Below, one piece after another: positions 15,352 through 24,387 of a stretch of DNA of 64,000 bases (the stretch's first letter is position 1; each line of letters begins with the position of its first letter). A program made the position numbers and the translations under genes. The stretch lies in contig CAJUSP010000008.1 of the NCBI GenBank assembly GCA_910589165.1, positions 53,795 to 117,794 of the forward strand, written 5' to 3'. Under the pieces are notes generated by a model. That model had not been told where the DNA came from and searched no databases. It saw nothing but the letters and a program-made list of their open reading frames with translations. The stretch comes from an uncultured Adlercreutzia sp. GTDB taxonomy: Bacteria; Actinomycetota; Coriobacteriia; Coriobacteriales; Eggerthellaceae.

Positions 15352-15402
15352 ATTATACGAACAAGCGTATGAACGTCAAGGGGAAATTCGTATATTTGTT
15401 CG
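15352..15402 (-). promoter_or_regulatory. recA promoter with SOS-like boxes
   Basis: On the minus strand TTGACG (15374-15379), a 16-base spacer and TATAAT (15352-15357) form a strong promoter. The spacer is exactly occupied by a LexA-type site at 15358-15371 (plus strand CGAACAAGCGTATG: one perfect GAAC half, one degenerate half). A second similar site at 15389-15402 (minus strand CGAACAAATATACG) lies just upstream. The degenerate half-sites suggest weaker repression than at lexA. Confidence 0.8.
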
Positions 15403-15563
15403 CTAACTTAGCCTGCCAGAGCCATCATAGCTGCGCAGAACCGTCAAAACGTCGGGGGGATTTCCCGTTTTCAGCCGTCCGCAAACCGTCAGCGCGCCGT
15501 CGCGGCGTCCCCCTTACAGCCGTCGCGGAGCCGTAGCGCCGTCCCGTTTCGGCGCGAGGCAGC

Positions 15564-16766
15564 CTAGCGACCGGTTCCCTCCTCGACGATGCGGCCCACC
15601 GCCGCCTCCAAGGCTGCCAAGGCCGCGGCCACCGTCTGAAGGCGCACCGCCTCGCGGCCGCCCTCGAAGTGATGGCAGACCGCCTCGGTTCCCTTGGCCG
15701 TGGCGCAGCCCACCCACACGGTGCCCACCGGCTTTCCCGGCTCGGCTCCCCCGGGCCCGGCGATGCCCGTCACCGACACGGCGACATCGGCTGCCAGCTC
15801 GCGCAGGGCACCCCGCGCCATCTGGAGCGCCACCAGCTCGTCGACGGCCCCCTGGCGCGAGAGCACGTCACCCGAAACGCCCAGGACCTCCTCCTTCACC
15901 TCGCTCGCGTAGCTGACGATACCGCCCCGCACCGAGGCCGAGGAGCCGGGCACCGAGGTGAGCATCGCGCAGATGAGGCCGCCGGTGAGGCTCTCGGCCG
16001 TCGCCAGGGCAAGCCCGGACGCGCCCGCCTTCTCCACCACCGAGCGAGCCGCCTCGTCCACCGCCCGCTGCAGGGCGGCAATCTCGTTGGGGGCCACGGG
16101 CGACTCCGGCTCTTCCGCCGCCGCCCGCGACACGGACCCGCGCAGCAGGTGGCGCGCCTTCACCAGGTAGTCGAGCATCGACATGACCGTCAGGATAAGC
16201 GCGATGACCATGACCGCCCAGGAGATGACGAACATGGGGTTGCTGAAGGCCCCGGCCGCCGACGTGAAGGTCAGCGAGTCCTTCAGGAGGAACAGCACGA
16301 TGGCGATGATCTGGAACACCGTCTTGGCCTTGCCGTACCAGCTGGCGGCGATGACGGTGCCCTTGCTGGCCGCCACCATGCGCACGCCGGAGACGATGAA
16401 CTCGCGCCCGAGGATGATGAGCACGGGCCAGCCCGGCAGCACCGCCAGCTCCACCAGGGCGATGAGCGCGGCGGTGACAAGGATCTTGTCCGCCAGCGGG
16501 TCCATGAACTTCCCGAAATCGGTCACCTCGCCGCGGCTGCGGGCCAGATACCCGTCGAGCCAGTCGGTGCAGGATATGAGGATGAAGATGCCGGCGGCGA
16601 TGACGCACTTCGCCTCCATGGTGATGCCGGGCAGCCCCACCCACTCGGGCCACGGACTCAAAATGGCGAGCACGAACACCGGCACCAGGCAGATGCGGAT
16701 GAGCGTGACGATGTTGGCCGGCGTCCACAGCTTCTCGGGGGAAGTCGGCTGGATGGTGGTGGTCAT
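15564..16766 (-). CDS. pgsA: fusion of phosphatidylglycerophosphate synthase (PgsA) and CinA-type nicotinamide-nucleotide amidase
   Basis: A single 400-residue reading frame joins two enzymes. Residues about 1-205 are PgsA, a CDP-alcohol phosphatidyltransferase with D..DG..AR....G..D motif (SCTDWLDGYLARSRGEVTDFG and DPLADK) and several membrane segments, which makes phosphatidylglycerophosphate from CDP-diacylglycerol. Residues about 235-395 are the CinA C-terminal amidohydrolase domain (PncC), with LATAESLTGGLICAMLT and VTGIAGPGG motifs, which recycles nicotinamide mononucleotide. The usual N-terminal CinA domain is absent. pgsA and cinA are often separate neighbours between ftsK and recA, so this is probably a fusion of adjacent genes. 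The start is ATG 16766, three bases after rimO. Confidence 0.9.
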   Translation of the reverse strand: MTTTIQPTSPEKLWTPANIVTLIRICLVPVFVLAILSPWPEWVGLPGITMEAKCVIAAGIFILISCTDWLDGYLARSRGEVTDFGKFMDPLADKILVTAALIALVELAVLPGWPVLIILGREFIVSGVRMVAASKGTVIAASWYGKAKTVFQIIAIVLFLLKDSLTFTSAAGAFSNPMFVISWAVMVIALILTVMSMLDYLVKARHLLRGSVSRAAAEEPESPVAPNEIAALQRAVDEAARSVVEKAGASGLALATAESLTGGLICAMLTSVPGSSASVRGGIVSYASEVKEEVLGVSGDVLSRQGAVDELVALQMARGALRELAADVAVSVTGIAGPGGAEPGKPVGTVWVGCATAKGTEAVCHHFEGGREAVRLQTVAAALAALEAAVGRIVEEGTGR

Positions 16767-16769
16767 GGG

Positions 16770-18077
16770 CTACTCGCCTTCCATCTCGTAAAGCAGCGTG
16801 TCGGCGATGACCGTATCGACGATATCGCCGGGCTCGCCGTGGCTCACATAGGTGACGCCGTCCACGTCCGGCGCCTGGCACTGGGCCCGGCCGAAGCGCT
16901 GGCCGTCTTCCTCGGCGCCCTCGACGAGCACGCGCGCGGCACCCCCGATGCGCTCGGCGATGCGCGGGGCACAGGCGGCATCGGCCGCATCGCGCAGAAT
17001 CTGGGCTCGCTCGGCCTTCTCCTCCTCATCGAGCTGGCCGGGCAGCTTGTAGGCGCGGGTTCCCTCCTCACGGGAGTAGGGAAACACGCCGATGTAGTGG
17101 AACAGCCCCTCGGAGACGAAGTCGAGCAGCTCCTCGAACTGCTCCTCGGTCTCGCCGGGGAAGCCCGCGATGAGGGTCGTGCGCAGGGTCACCCCGGGCA
17201 CCGCCGCCTCGATGCGCTCGATGAGCGTGCGGAACTCGTCGGCGTTGCCCGTGCGGTTCATGGCCCGCAGGATGCCGTCGTCCACGTGCTGCAGCGGAAT
17301 GTCGAGGTACGAGCACACGTTCTCGCGGGCGGCCATGACGGAGAGCAGTCGGTCGGTCACGCCCTCGGGCTGCAGGTACATGACGCGCAGCCACGTGTTG
17401 GGGAACTCATCGGCCAGGGTGTCCACGAGCCACGCCAGGTCGCGGCCGCCCTCCAAATCGTCGCCCCAGCGGCCAGTGTCCTGGGCGATGAGCACGATCT
17501 CGCGGGTGCCCGCGGCCACCTCGCGCGCCACCTCGGCGCGGATATCCTCGTAGGGGAAGCTGCGGTAGCGACCGCGGATGAAGGGAATGGTGCAGTAGGA
17601 GCAGAAGCGGTCGCAGCCGTCCGAAATCTTCACGTAGGCAAACGTGCGAGCCGGCTCTGCCTCCTCGGGCGCCGCGGCGCCTACAGGCCCGGCCGGCCCC
17701 ACAAGGCCCTCCACCACAGCGACGATATCGTCCTCGCGGCTGCAGGGCACAAACGCCCGGGCCTCAGTAAGCTCCTCGGACAGGTCGTCCCCGTAGCGGG
17801 CCGGCATGCACCCGGCCACGATAAGGGCGGCGCTCCCCTCCTCCATACGGGGAAGGGACGCAGCCTCGAAGATGGCCTCAATGCTCTCCTCGGTGGCGGA
17901 CTGGATGAACGAGCAGGTGTTCACGATGACGGCGTCGGCCTCGGCGGCATCGTCGGCCATGCGGTAGCCGGCCGCCTTCAGGGAGCGCGCCATCGAGGCG
18001 GAGTCCACCTCGTTCTTCGCGCACCCCATGGTGAGGATGAAAACCGAAGGGGCTGACTTCGCGCTGGTAGCGGACAA
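16770..18077 (-). CDS. rimO: ribosomal protein S12 methylthiotransferase RimO
   Basis: Radical SAM enzyme (435 residues) that methylthiolates the conserved Asp of ribosomal protein S12. The N-terminal UPF0004 motifs (TMGCAKNEVDSASM, NTCSFIQSATEESIEAI) and the radical SAM motif SDGCDRFCSYCTIPFIRGRYRS-type loop are clear, and GCAKNEVDS with FIQSATEES separates RimO from MiaB and MtaB. A TRAM-like domain ends the protein. The chosen start is TTG 18077 with AGGAG five bases upstream; the open frame continues further, but only through yajQ in another frame. The gap to yajQ is 8 bases and to pgsA/cinA 3 bases. Confidence 0.94.
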   Translation of the reverse strand: MSATSAKSAPSVFILTMGCAKNEVDSASMARSLKAAGYRMADDAAEADAVIVNTCSFIQSATEESIEAIFEAASLPRMEEGSAALIVAGCMPARYGDDLSEELTEARAFVPCSREDDIVAVVEGLVGPAGPVGAAAPEEAEPARTFAYVKISDGCDRFCSYCTIPFIRGRYRSFPYEDIRAEVAREVAAGTREIVLIAQDTGRWGDDLEGGRDLAWLVDTLADEFPNTWLRVMYLQPEGVTDRLLSVMAARENVCSYLDIPLQHVDDGILRAMNRTGNADEFRTLIERIEAAVPGVTLRTTLIAGFPGETEEQFEELLDFVSEGLFHYIGVFPYSREEGTRAYKLPGQLDEEEKAERAQILRDAADAACAPRIAERIGGAARVLVEGAEEDGQRFGRAQCQAPDVDGVTYVSHGEPGDIVDTVIADTLLYEMEGE

Positions 18078-18085
18078 GGGGGCTC

Positions 18086-18583
18086 CTAGCGGTAGTTGAC
18101 GTACTGAAGGGGCTGGCCGTAGTCCTGGCCCTTCAGAAAGGCGATGACCTCCTGCAGCGTGTCGCGCGAGGGCGAGCTCACGCGCAGCTTGTCGCCCTCG
18201 ATGGTCACCTTGCACTTGAGCTTCTGGGCCTTGATGTCCTTGTTGATCTTGCCGGCGGTCTCCTTGTCGATGCCGTCGACGATGGTGGCCACGCGGCGCA
18301 CGCCGTCGCCGGAGGCCGGCTGCGGGTCGCCCCACTTCACGGCGGAAAGCTCGATGCCGCGCTTGATGAGCTTGCTGCCCATGACGTCGATGACCTGGCC
18401 AGCCACGAAGTCGGCCGGGGCCGTGACGGTAAGGGTGCCCTTCGCCTTGTCCAGCGCGATCTCGGCGCCCGAGTCCTTCAGGTCGTAGCGCTGGGAAAGC
18501 TCCTTGCGCGCCTGCTGGAACGCGTTGTCGACCTCTTGCATGTCGACAGTGGAGACAACGTCGAAGCTGGATTCCTTGGCCAT
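18086..18583 (-). CDS. yajQ: YajQ-family cyclic-di-GMP/nucleotide-binding protein
   Basis: Protein of 165 residues, the standard length of the YajQ family, with the hallmarks SFDVVSTVDMQEVDNAFQQA at the start, RYDLKDSGAEIALD, KLIKRGIEL and the C-terminal FLKGQDYGQPLQYVNYR. Family members bind nucleotides (c-di-GMP in Xanthomonas) and some affect virulence or phage transcription; the role in actinobacteria is unclear. ATG 18583 is preferred (MAKESSFDVV) because AAAGGCGG precedes it. It sits in the ftsK-rodZ-like-yajQ-rimO-pgsA/cinA series. Confidence 0.95.
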   Translation of the reverse strand: MAKESSFDVVSTVDMQEVDNAFQQARKELSQRYDLKDSGAEIALDKAKGTLTVTAPADFVAGQVIDVMGSKLIKRGIELSAVKWGDPQPASGDGVRRVATIVDGIDKETAGKINKDIKAQKLKCKVTIEGDKLRVSSPSRDTLQEVIAFLKGQDYGQPLQYVNYR

Positions 18584-18661
18584 GGTAAGCCGCCTTTCTC
18601 TCATCGGTGGGTAGGCGCCGCAAAGGGGCGCATCGGCCGGCATGTCCGGCCGCACGTCGGT

Positions 18662-19774
18662 TTAGTTGGTGGTGTCGCTGTCGTCGGAGGACGATTCCCC
18701 GTCGCTGTCGGCATCGCTGTCGCCGTCAGAGCCGCCCTGCTCCCCTTCGCCGGAGGCAGTGTCGTCCCCAGAGGAGCCCGTGGAAACGCCGTTCTCGCGC
18801 TTCCAGTCCTCGAGCACCTCCTCGAAGTCGACGGTGTAGGTGTACACGCCGCGGCCGTTCTGGTCCACCGGTTCCACCTTCTCGCCGTCGACGGTGAGCT
18901 CCACGTCCTCGGGGTTGCCGGACAGGATGAACTTGAGCTTGTCGGTGACGGAGTACTCGGCGTTCTTGGGGCCCGTGACGTTGCCGGCCTCGAGGGTCTT
19001 GCCGTCTTGAACCACCTCGATGTACACCTCCTTGCCGTCGGCCACCGTGTAGGTGAACTTGGCCGAGGTGGGAGCCACCGGCGACACCGTGGGCGTCGAG
19101 GCGCCGTCGGTTCCCTCGGCGCTCTGGCCGGTTGCGCCCGTATCGGTTCCCGCCGGGTTCGGCAGGCCCGAGATGGGCACCGTGGGCGTATCCTGCTCGG
19201 GGGCGGCGCGGTTGCCGAAGGCCAGCACGATGACGAGCACGAGCAGGCCGACGATGACGGCGCCCACCACGATGAGCGGAAGCATGGAGCCCAGGCTGGC
19301 CGCGATGCCGGGGGCCTGGCGCCCCTGGACGAGGTTCGTGTACTGGGGCTGCGGTGCCGCCGTGCGGCCCCGCGACGCTCCGTAGCCACCGCGCGACGAG
19401 CGCGTCGTCCCCCGCTCCTCGCGGCCGGATGCGCGCGAGGCGCCTCCGCGGGCGCTCGGCATGGTAAGGGCGCGGGAATCGCCCCGCATGCGGGAATCAC
19501 GGCCCGCGGCCGGGCGGCGCCCCGTCTCGAACTGGTAGGCCTCGTCGCGGTAGGCGCGGGTGACCTCAGTGGGGTTCAGCCCCACCAGCCGCGCGTAGGC
19601 GCTCACCATGTTGGTCGTGTAGCCGCGCGGGGGCATGCGGGCGAAGTCGCCTTCCTCGATGGCCCGCAGAATGTCGGGCCGTATGCGCAACTTGCGGGCG
19701 GCGGTGGAAAGATCAAGGCCCTTGCGCTCGCGGGCGGCCGCGAGCATGTCGCCGAATGATGTCTGTCTCGCCAC
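18662..19774 (-). CDS. RodZ-like helix-turn-helix membrane protein
   Basis: Protein of 370 residues with RodZ layout. An N-terminal HTH (residues 5-80: FGDMLAAARERKGLDLSTAARKLRI..., LRAIEEGDFARMPPRGYTTNMVSAYARLVGL) is followed by a basic linker, one transmembrane segment (LPLIVVGAVIVGLLVLVIVLAFG, about residues 170-195) and an extracytoplasmic DUF4115-like beta domain. The C-terminal 40 residues are very acidic Asp/Ser/Gly repeats. In rods RodZ links MreB to the elongation machinery. No mreB is in this window, so a role in cell shape is inferred from the family. It lies between ftsK and yajQ. Confidence 0.85.
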   Translation of the reverse strand: MARQTSFGDMLAAARERKGLDLSTAARKLRIRPDILRAIEEGDFARMPPRGYTTNMVSAYARLVGLNPTEVTRAYRDEAYQFETGRRPAAGRDSRMRGDSRALTMPSARGGASRASGREERGTTRSSRGGYGASRGRTAAPQPQYTNLVQGRQAPGIAASLGSMLPLIVVGAVIVGLLVLVIVLAFGNRAAPEQDTPTVPISGLPNPAGTDTGATGQSAEGTDGASTPTVSPVAPTSAKFTYTVADGKEVYIEVVQDGKTLEAGNVTGPKNAEYSVTDKLKFILSGNPEDVELTVDGEKVEPVDQNGRGVYTYTVDFEEVLEDWKRENGVSTGSSGDDTASGEGEQGGSDGDSDADSDGESSSDDSDTTN

Positions 19775-19817
19775 TATGGTCTCCTCGGGGTCATTGCGAC
19801 GGGCGCGAGCACCCGCT

Positions 19818-22403
19818 CTATTCCAAATCGTCGTTGGCCTCGAAGGCCTTCAACGTCTCAAGTTCCATTGCATCGACAAGGACCTCGCGGGGGCGGCTGC
19901 CGTTGGCAGGTCCCACGATGCCCTTCTCTTCCAACTGATCCATTATACGACCAGCGCGAGCGTATCCGACCTTCAGGCGGCGCTGAAGATTGCTCGTGGA
20001 GCCCAAATCGCTTGAAACCACCACATCGGCGGCCTCCCACAGCAGCGGATCGTCGGCCTCGGAGCCGCCGTCGCCCGCAGGGGACGAGTCGCCCAAGGTG
20101 ACCACGTTGGTCTTCAGGATCTCGGAATGGTAGTCCGGCTCGCCCTGAGACTTCAGGTGCGCCACCACCGCGGCGATCTCGTCATCGGGAATCCAGGGGC
20201 CCTGCACGCGCACCGGCTTGGGGTACTCAGGCTTGGCGATGAGCAAGTCGCCCCGGCCGATGAGGTTCTCGGCGCCCGTAGAGTCGAGGATGACGCGGGA
20301 GTCGATGCCGGAGGCCACGGTAAGGCCGATGCGGCAGGTGATGTTCGCCTTGATGAGGCCCGTGACCACGTTGGTGGAGGGGCGCTGGGTGGCAATGATG
20401 AGGTGGATGCCGGCCGCGCGCGCCAGCTGGGCGATGCGGCTGATGGAGAACTCCACCTCCTTGCCGACGTTCATCATGAGGTCGGCCAGCTCGTCGATGA
20501 CGATGACGATATAGGGAATGGGCTCGCCGTAGGGGTTCTCCGGCGGCTCGATGCCCTGCTTCTCGGCCATGGACGCCTCACCGGCCGCCGCGCGCGCCTT
20601 CTCGTTGAACGAGACGATGTTGCGCACGCCGCACTTCGAGAACATCTTCAGGCGCCGCTCCATCTCGGCCACGGCCCAGGAAAGGGCGCTCGAGGCCTCG
20701 CGGCACTCGGTGACCACGGGCACGTACAGGTGCGGAATGCCCTCGTAGGGAGCGAACTCCACCCGTTTCGGGTCGATCATGATGAAGCGCACCTCCGAGG
20801 GCGTGGCCCGCAGGAGGATGGACATGATCATCGAGTTCACCTCGACGGACTTGCCCGAGCCGGTGGTGCCGGCGATGAGCACGTGGGGCATCTTCGCCAG
20901 GTCGTGCACGATGGCGTGGCCCTCCACGTCCTCGCCGATGGCCACCTGGAGGGGGCCGGCGGGCGCGTTGGCCAGCACATCGGGCAGGTACACCATCTGG
21001 CGCGTGCGGTTGGGCACCTCGATGCCCACGTAGTTCGTGCCGGGAATAGGGGCGAAGATGCGCACGCCGGGGGCGGCCAGCGCGAGCGCGATGTCGTCGG
21101 TGAGGTTCGTCACCTTGCTCACGCGCACGCCCGAGGGCAGATCGACCTTGAACAGGGTAACCGTGGGACCCTCCACCCAGCCAACCACCTCGGCCATGAC
21201 GCCGAAGTCCTCCAGCGTGCCCTGCAGCTCGGCGGCCACCTCACGCAGCTCCTCGTCTGTGGAGCCGCGGCGCGCCCCTCCGGCGGTCAGAAGGTCCATG
21301 GAGGGCAGCTGGAAGCCGTCGGCGGACACCGGCGGGGGCGTAACCTTCTTCTTCGCGAACGCCTTCTTACGGGCGGGCTTGGCTGCGGCCGGAGCGGGCG
21401 GCTCGGGTGCCGGGGCGTTCTTCTTGCCCAGCTTGCGGGTCATGGGCGCCGCCGGGGCCGCCGCCGAGATGTCGCCGATCTCGGCCACCTCGCGCGGGTC
21501 GGGGGCGGCGGGAGCAGGGGCCTGGGGGCGCAGTACCGTGGTCACACCGGGCTCCGGGGCTATCTGCTGCGTCTTCGCGCGGTCGTTCAGCGCCGCGGTG
21601 CGCGGGCGCCGGGGCTGCTCGCCGAGGGAGATGCGGGCCGTGGCGGCCTCGGGGCGCGCCGGCGGGTTGCTGCCAAGCCGGCGCACGGAATCGGCGGGAA
21701 GGCTTCCTCCCCCGCGCTTGATGGACCCGGCGAAGCCGTCGGGAATGAGCGAGGAAAGCCCCTCGCCGTCGGGGTTGTAGCGCAGGCGCACCTTCTCGAT
21801 GAACGCCGACACCGAGAACCCGATGACGATAAGGCCGGCAAGCGCCACGCCGATAAGCAGGATACCGGTGATGACGGGCCCGAACAGCGTGAGCCCCACC
21901 CAGGCGAGCGCGCCACCGACGTAGCCGCCGTGGGTGACCAGCGCCGTCCGCTCGAAGAGCGACGCCGGGCCGCTTGCGTCCAACGGCGTGAACAGCGCGA
22001 TGATGCCGAGCAGCGCCACGAGCACGAGGGAGAGCCCCAGCGTGATGCGCAGCGAGATGCGCTCGGTCTGCATGCGGTAGAGCACCGTGGCGCCGATGGC
22101 CACGAGGAAGAACGGCATGATGTAGCAACCCACGCCGAAGACGAGGTGCAGCGACTCGGAGAGGAAATCGGTCACGACGGCCCCGGCCGGCGCGGCCGCA
22201 GCCACGAACAGCACGATGCCGGCGATGATAAACGCCACGCCCACGATGTCGCGGCGCGTGCGGTCATCCAAGATGCGCGGGGCCTCCTCCACCGGGCGCG
22301 AGCGGTGCTCCACCGGCTTGCGGGTGCCGCTCTTCGACGTGGCCTCCGAGGCCTTCTTGGCGCTCGCGGCGCCCTTCTTCGTTGTTCCTGCGTTGCGGGC
22401 CAC
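19818..22403 (-). CDS. ftsK: DNA translocase FtsK/SpoIIIE
   Basis: Septal DNA pump of 861 residues. The N-terminal part has about four transmembrane helices (residues 55-220), followed by a Pro/Ala-rich linker. The motor domain has Walker A AGTTGSGKSVEVNSM near residue 510 and Walker B IVIVIDELADLMM. The C-terminal winged-helix gamma domain (SNLQRRLKVGYARAGRIMDQLEEKGIVG), which reads KOPS/SRS-type polar sequences, is present. Length and order are typical. rnj lies 7 bases upstream, so transcription from rnj probably continues into ftsK. Confidence 0.97.
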   Translation of the reverse strand: MARNAGTTKKGAASAKKASEATSKSGTRKPVEHRSRPVEEAPRILDDRTRRDIVGVAFIIAGIVLFVAAAAPAGAVVTDFLSESLHLVFGVGCYIMPFFLVAIGATVLYRMQTERISLRITLGLSLVLVALLGIIALFTPLDASGPASLFERTALVTHGGYVGGALAWVGLTLFGPVITGILLIGVALAGLIVIGFSVSAFIEKVRLRYNPDGEGLSSLIPDGFAGSIKRGGGSLPADSVRRLGSNPPARPEAATARISLGEQPRRPRTAALNDRAKTQQIAPEPGVTTVLRPQAPAPAAPDPREVAEIGDISAAAPAAPMTRKLGKKNAPAPEPPAPAAAKPARKKAFAKKKVTPPPVSADGFQLPSMDLLTAGGARRGSTDEELREVAAELQGTLEDFGVMAEVVGWVEGPTVTLFKVDLPSGVRVSKVTNLTDDIALALAAPGVRIFAPIPGTNYVGIEVPNRTRQMVYLPDVLANAPAGPLQVAIGEDVEGHAIVHDLAKMPHVLIAGTTGSGKSVEVNSMIMSILLRATPSEVRFIMIDPKRVEFAPYEGIPHLYVPVVTECREASSALSWAVAEMERRLKMFSKCGVRNIVSFNEKARAAAGEASMAEKQGIEPPENPYGEPIPYIVIVIDELADLMMNVGKEVEFSISRIAQLARAAGIHLIIATQRPSTNVVTGLIKANITCRIGLTVASGIDSRVILDSTGAENLIGRGDLLIAKPEYPKPVRVQGPWIPDDEIAAVVAHLKSQGEPDYHSEILKTNVVTLGDSSPAGDGGSEADDPLLWEAADVVVSSDLGSTSNLQRRLKVGYARAGRIMDQLEEKGIVGPANGSRPREVLVDAMELETLKAFEANDDLE

Positions 22404-22410
22404 GGCTAAC

Positions 22411-24300
22411 CTAGACCTCCAGCAGGTTCACGACAACCATCGGGCGCTGCTTGGTGCGCTCCCACAGAAGCGACAGCAGCGCGTCGCGGGCCGCCTTGCG
22501 CAGCTCCTTGATGCCGCCGTCCTTCGACAGGCACTTGCGCAGGGCGTTCGTCACCGTGGAGGCGGCCTCGTCGGCCAGGTAGCGGTCGTCGCCGCCAGTG
22601 ATGCCGTGCATGGACACCTGTACCTCGCCCACCACCTTGCGGCTCTTCATGTTCACAGCGGCCGCCACCGAGGCGAAGCCCTGGTTACCCAGCGTGTTGC
22701 GCTCGTCGAGCACGTCCTGGGAGGTGTCGCCCACCGACAGCCCGTCCACGTACACGATGCCCGAGGGCACGCCCTCGCCACGGGCCACGCCGCGGGCGGA
22801 AAGCTCCAGTGAGTCGCCGTTCTCCAGAATGTAGATGTTGTCCGGGTCCACGCCGGTGGCCTCGGCCAACCGGGCGTGGGCGCGCAGGTGCGTGGCCTCG
22901 CCGTGGACCGGCATGAAGTTCTTCGGCTTGGCGATGGAGAGCATGATCTTCAGCTCCTCGGCCCCGGCATGGCCCGACACGTGCACGCGGGCGCGGCTCT
23001 TGTCGTACACGTCGGCGCCGATCTTCGCCAGCTGGTTGATGACGCGGGTGACGGCCTTCTCGTTGCCGGGAACCGGCGTGGCCGAGATGATGACGGTGTC
23101 GCCCTGCTCGATCTCGATGGTCTTGTGCTCGCCGTTGGCGATGCGGGCCAAAGCCGACAGGGGCTCGCCCTGGCTGCCCGTGCACATGATGACCACCTGC
23201 TCGGGCGGGATGCCCCTCAAATCGTAGGCGTCGATGAGGTTGTCGTCCGAGATGTTCAGGTAGCCTAGGCGCCGGGCGATATCGGTGTTCTGGATCATGG
23301 AGCGCCCGGTGACGACCACCTTGCGGCCGTTCTTCACCGCCGCGTCGCAAATCTGCTGCATGCGGTGGATGTGGCTGGCGAACGAAGCGATGATGACGCG
23401 GCCCTTGGCCTGCGAGATGATCTGCTCGAGGGTCTTGCCCACCTCGGCCTCCGACGGCGTGAAGTTGGGGTTCGTGGCGTTGGTGGAGTCGCTCATCATG
23501 AGGTCGATGCCCACGTCCGAGTAGCGGGCCAGGGCGCCGAAGTCGGTGGTGATGCCGTCGATGGGCGTCTGATCCAGCTTGAAGTCGCCGGTGTGCAGCA
23601 CGTTGCCGGCCGGCGTCTGGATGAACAGGCCCACCGCGCCGGGGATGGAGTGGTTCACCGCGAAGAAGTCGACCTTGAAGCAGCCGAGCTTGATCTCGTC
23701 GCCGGGCTTGATTTCGATGAGCTTCGCGTTCTTCACGCGGTGCTCGGCGAACTTGCCCTCGATAAGGCCCAGGGTGAGCTTCGTGGCGTAGATGTTCACC
23801 GTGCGGTCGAGGTCCTTCAGCAGGTAGGGCAGCGAGCCGGTGTGGTCCTCGTGGCCGTGGGTGACCACGATGCCGCGCAGCTTGTCGGCGTTTTCCAGCA
23901 CGTAGGTGTAGTCGGGCAGGATGAGGTCGATGCCCGGATGGTCGTCGTCGGGGAACATCAGGCCCGCGTCGTCGAGGATCATGTCGCCGTCGCACTCGAA
24001 GGCGGTCATGTTCTTGCCGATGGCGTCAAGGCCGCCCAGCGGGATGATCTTGAGCTTCTTGTTCGGGTCCTTCGCGTTCTGCGAGCCGCGGCGCGACTGC
24101 TTGGCACGGCCGTCGCCGCCCTTCTGGGCCTCGGCCGCCTCGCCGCGCGAGAGCTGCGGGCGCTTGCGCTCGAGGTTCACGCGCTTGTAGGAGGTGTTGT
24201 TCTTCCGCCTGTCGTTGCGGCGGCTGCTGTTCTGGCCCTTGCCCGAGCCCGACCCGTTGTCGGACTTAGGCGAGCTCTTCGGTTGGTTTTCCTTGGTCAT
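22411..24300 (-). CDS. rnj: ribonuclease J
   Basis: Metallo-beta-lactamase-fold ribonuclease (629 residues) with 5' exonuclease and endonuclease activity. The HxHxDH zinc motif is THGHEDHTGSLPYL, and the beta-CASP part contains DSTNA, SFASHIHRMQQI and GHAGAEELKIML. The N-terminal 85 residues are an added Lys/Arg/Asn/Gly-rich basic tail, common in actinobacterial RNase J. ATG 24300. Together with rny and pnp the window encodes most of a Gram-positive RNA-decay apparatus. It follows dapA after an 87-base gap with a terminator, and ftsK follows 7 bases downstream. Confidence 0.96.
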   Translation of the reverse strand: MTKENQPKSSPKSDNGSGSGKGQNSSRRNDRRKNNTSYKRVNLERKRPQLSRGEAAEAQKGGDGRAKQSRRGSQNAKDPNKKLKIIPLGGLDAIGKNMTAFECDGDMILDDAGLMFPDDDHPGIDLILPDYTYVLENADKLRGIVVTHGHEDHTGSLPYLLKDLDRTVNIYATKLTLGLIEGKFAEHRVKNAKLIEIKPGDEIKLGCFKVDFFAVNHSIPGAVGLFIQTPAGNVLHTGDFKLDQTPIDGITTDFGALARYSDVGIDLMMSDSTNATNPNFTPSEAEVGKTLEQIISQAKGRVIIASFASHIHRMQQICDAAVKNGRKVVVTGRSMIQNTDIARRLGYLNISDDNLIDAYDLRGIPPEQVVIMCTGSQGEPLSALARIANGEHKTIEIEQGDTVIISATPVPGNEKAVTRVINQLAKIGADVYDKSRARVHVSGHAGAEELKIMLSIAKPKNFMPVHGEATHLRAHARLAEATGVDPDNIYILENGDSLELSARGVARGEGVPSGIVYVDGLSVGDTSQDVLDERNTLGNQGFASVAAAVNMKSRKVVGEVQVSMHGITGGDDRYLADEAASTVTNALRKCLSKDGGIKELRKAARDALLSLLWERTKQRPMVVVNLLEV

Positions 24301-24328
24301 TGCGTTCCTCTTTCTATGGTTGAATGCG

Positions 24329-24364
24329 CAAAAACGCCGACCCGACCGTATGTCGGACCGGCGT
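24329..24364 (-). terminator. intrinsic terminator downstream of dapA
   Basis: On the minus strand ACGCCG (plus CCGAC after a GT/GT bulge) pairs with GTCGG and CGGCGT around a short loop, and is followed by TTTTTGCG. It lies between dapA (ends 24388) and the rnj start at 24300, so rnj likely depends partly on read-through or its own promoter. Confidence 0.75.
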
Positions 24365-24387
24365 CGTCTTATCGGTTCGGCCGCTCG

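Noticed and set aside
15669..18056. 795-codon plus-strand open frame opposite pgsA/cinA and rimO
   Set aside because: Antisense artefact of GC-rich third positions; it overlaps two verified enzymes.
16770..18623. Longer RimO from an upstream start
   Set aside because: The extra N-terminus is yajQ read in another frame. TTG 18077 has a good ribosome-binding site and gives the normal length.
20127..22409. 760-codon plus-strand open frame opposite ftsK
   Set aside because: Same artefact; ftsK motifs are intact on the other strand.
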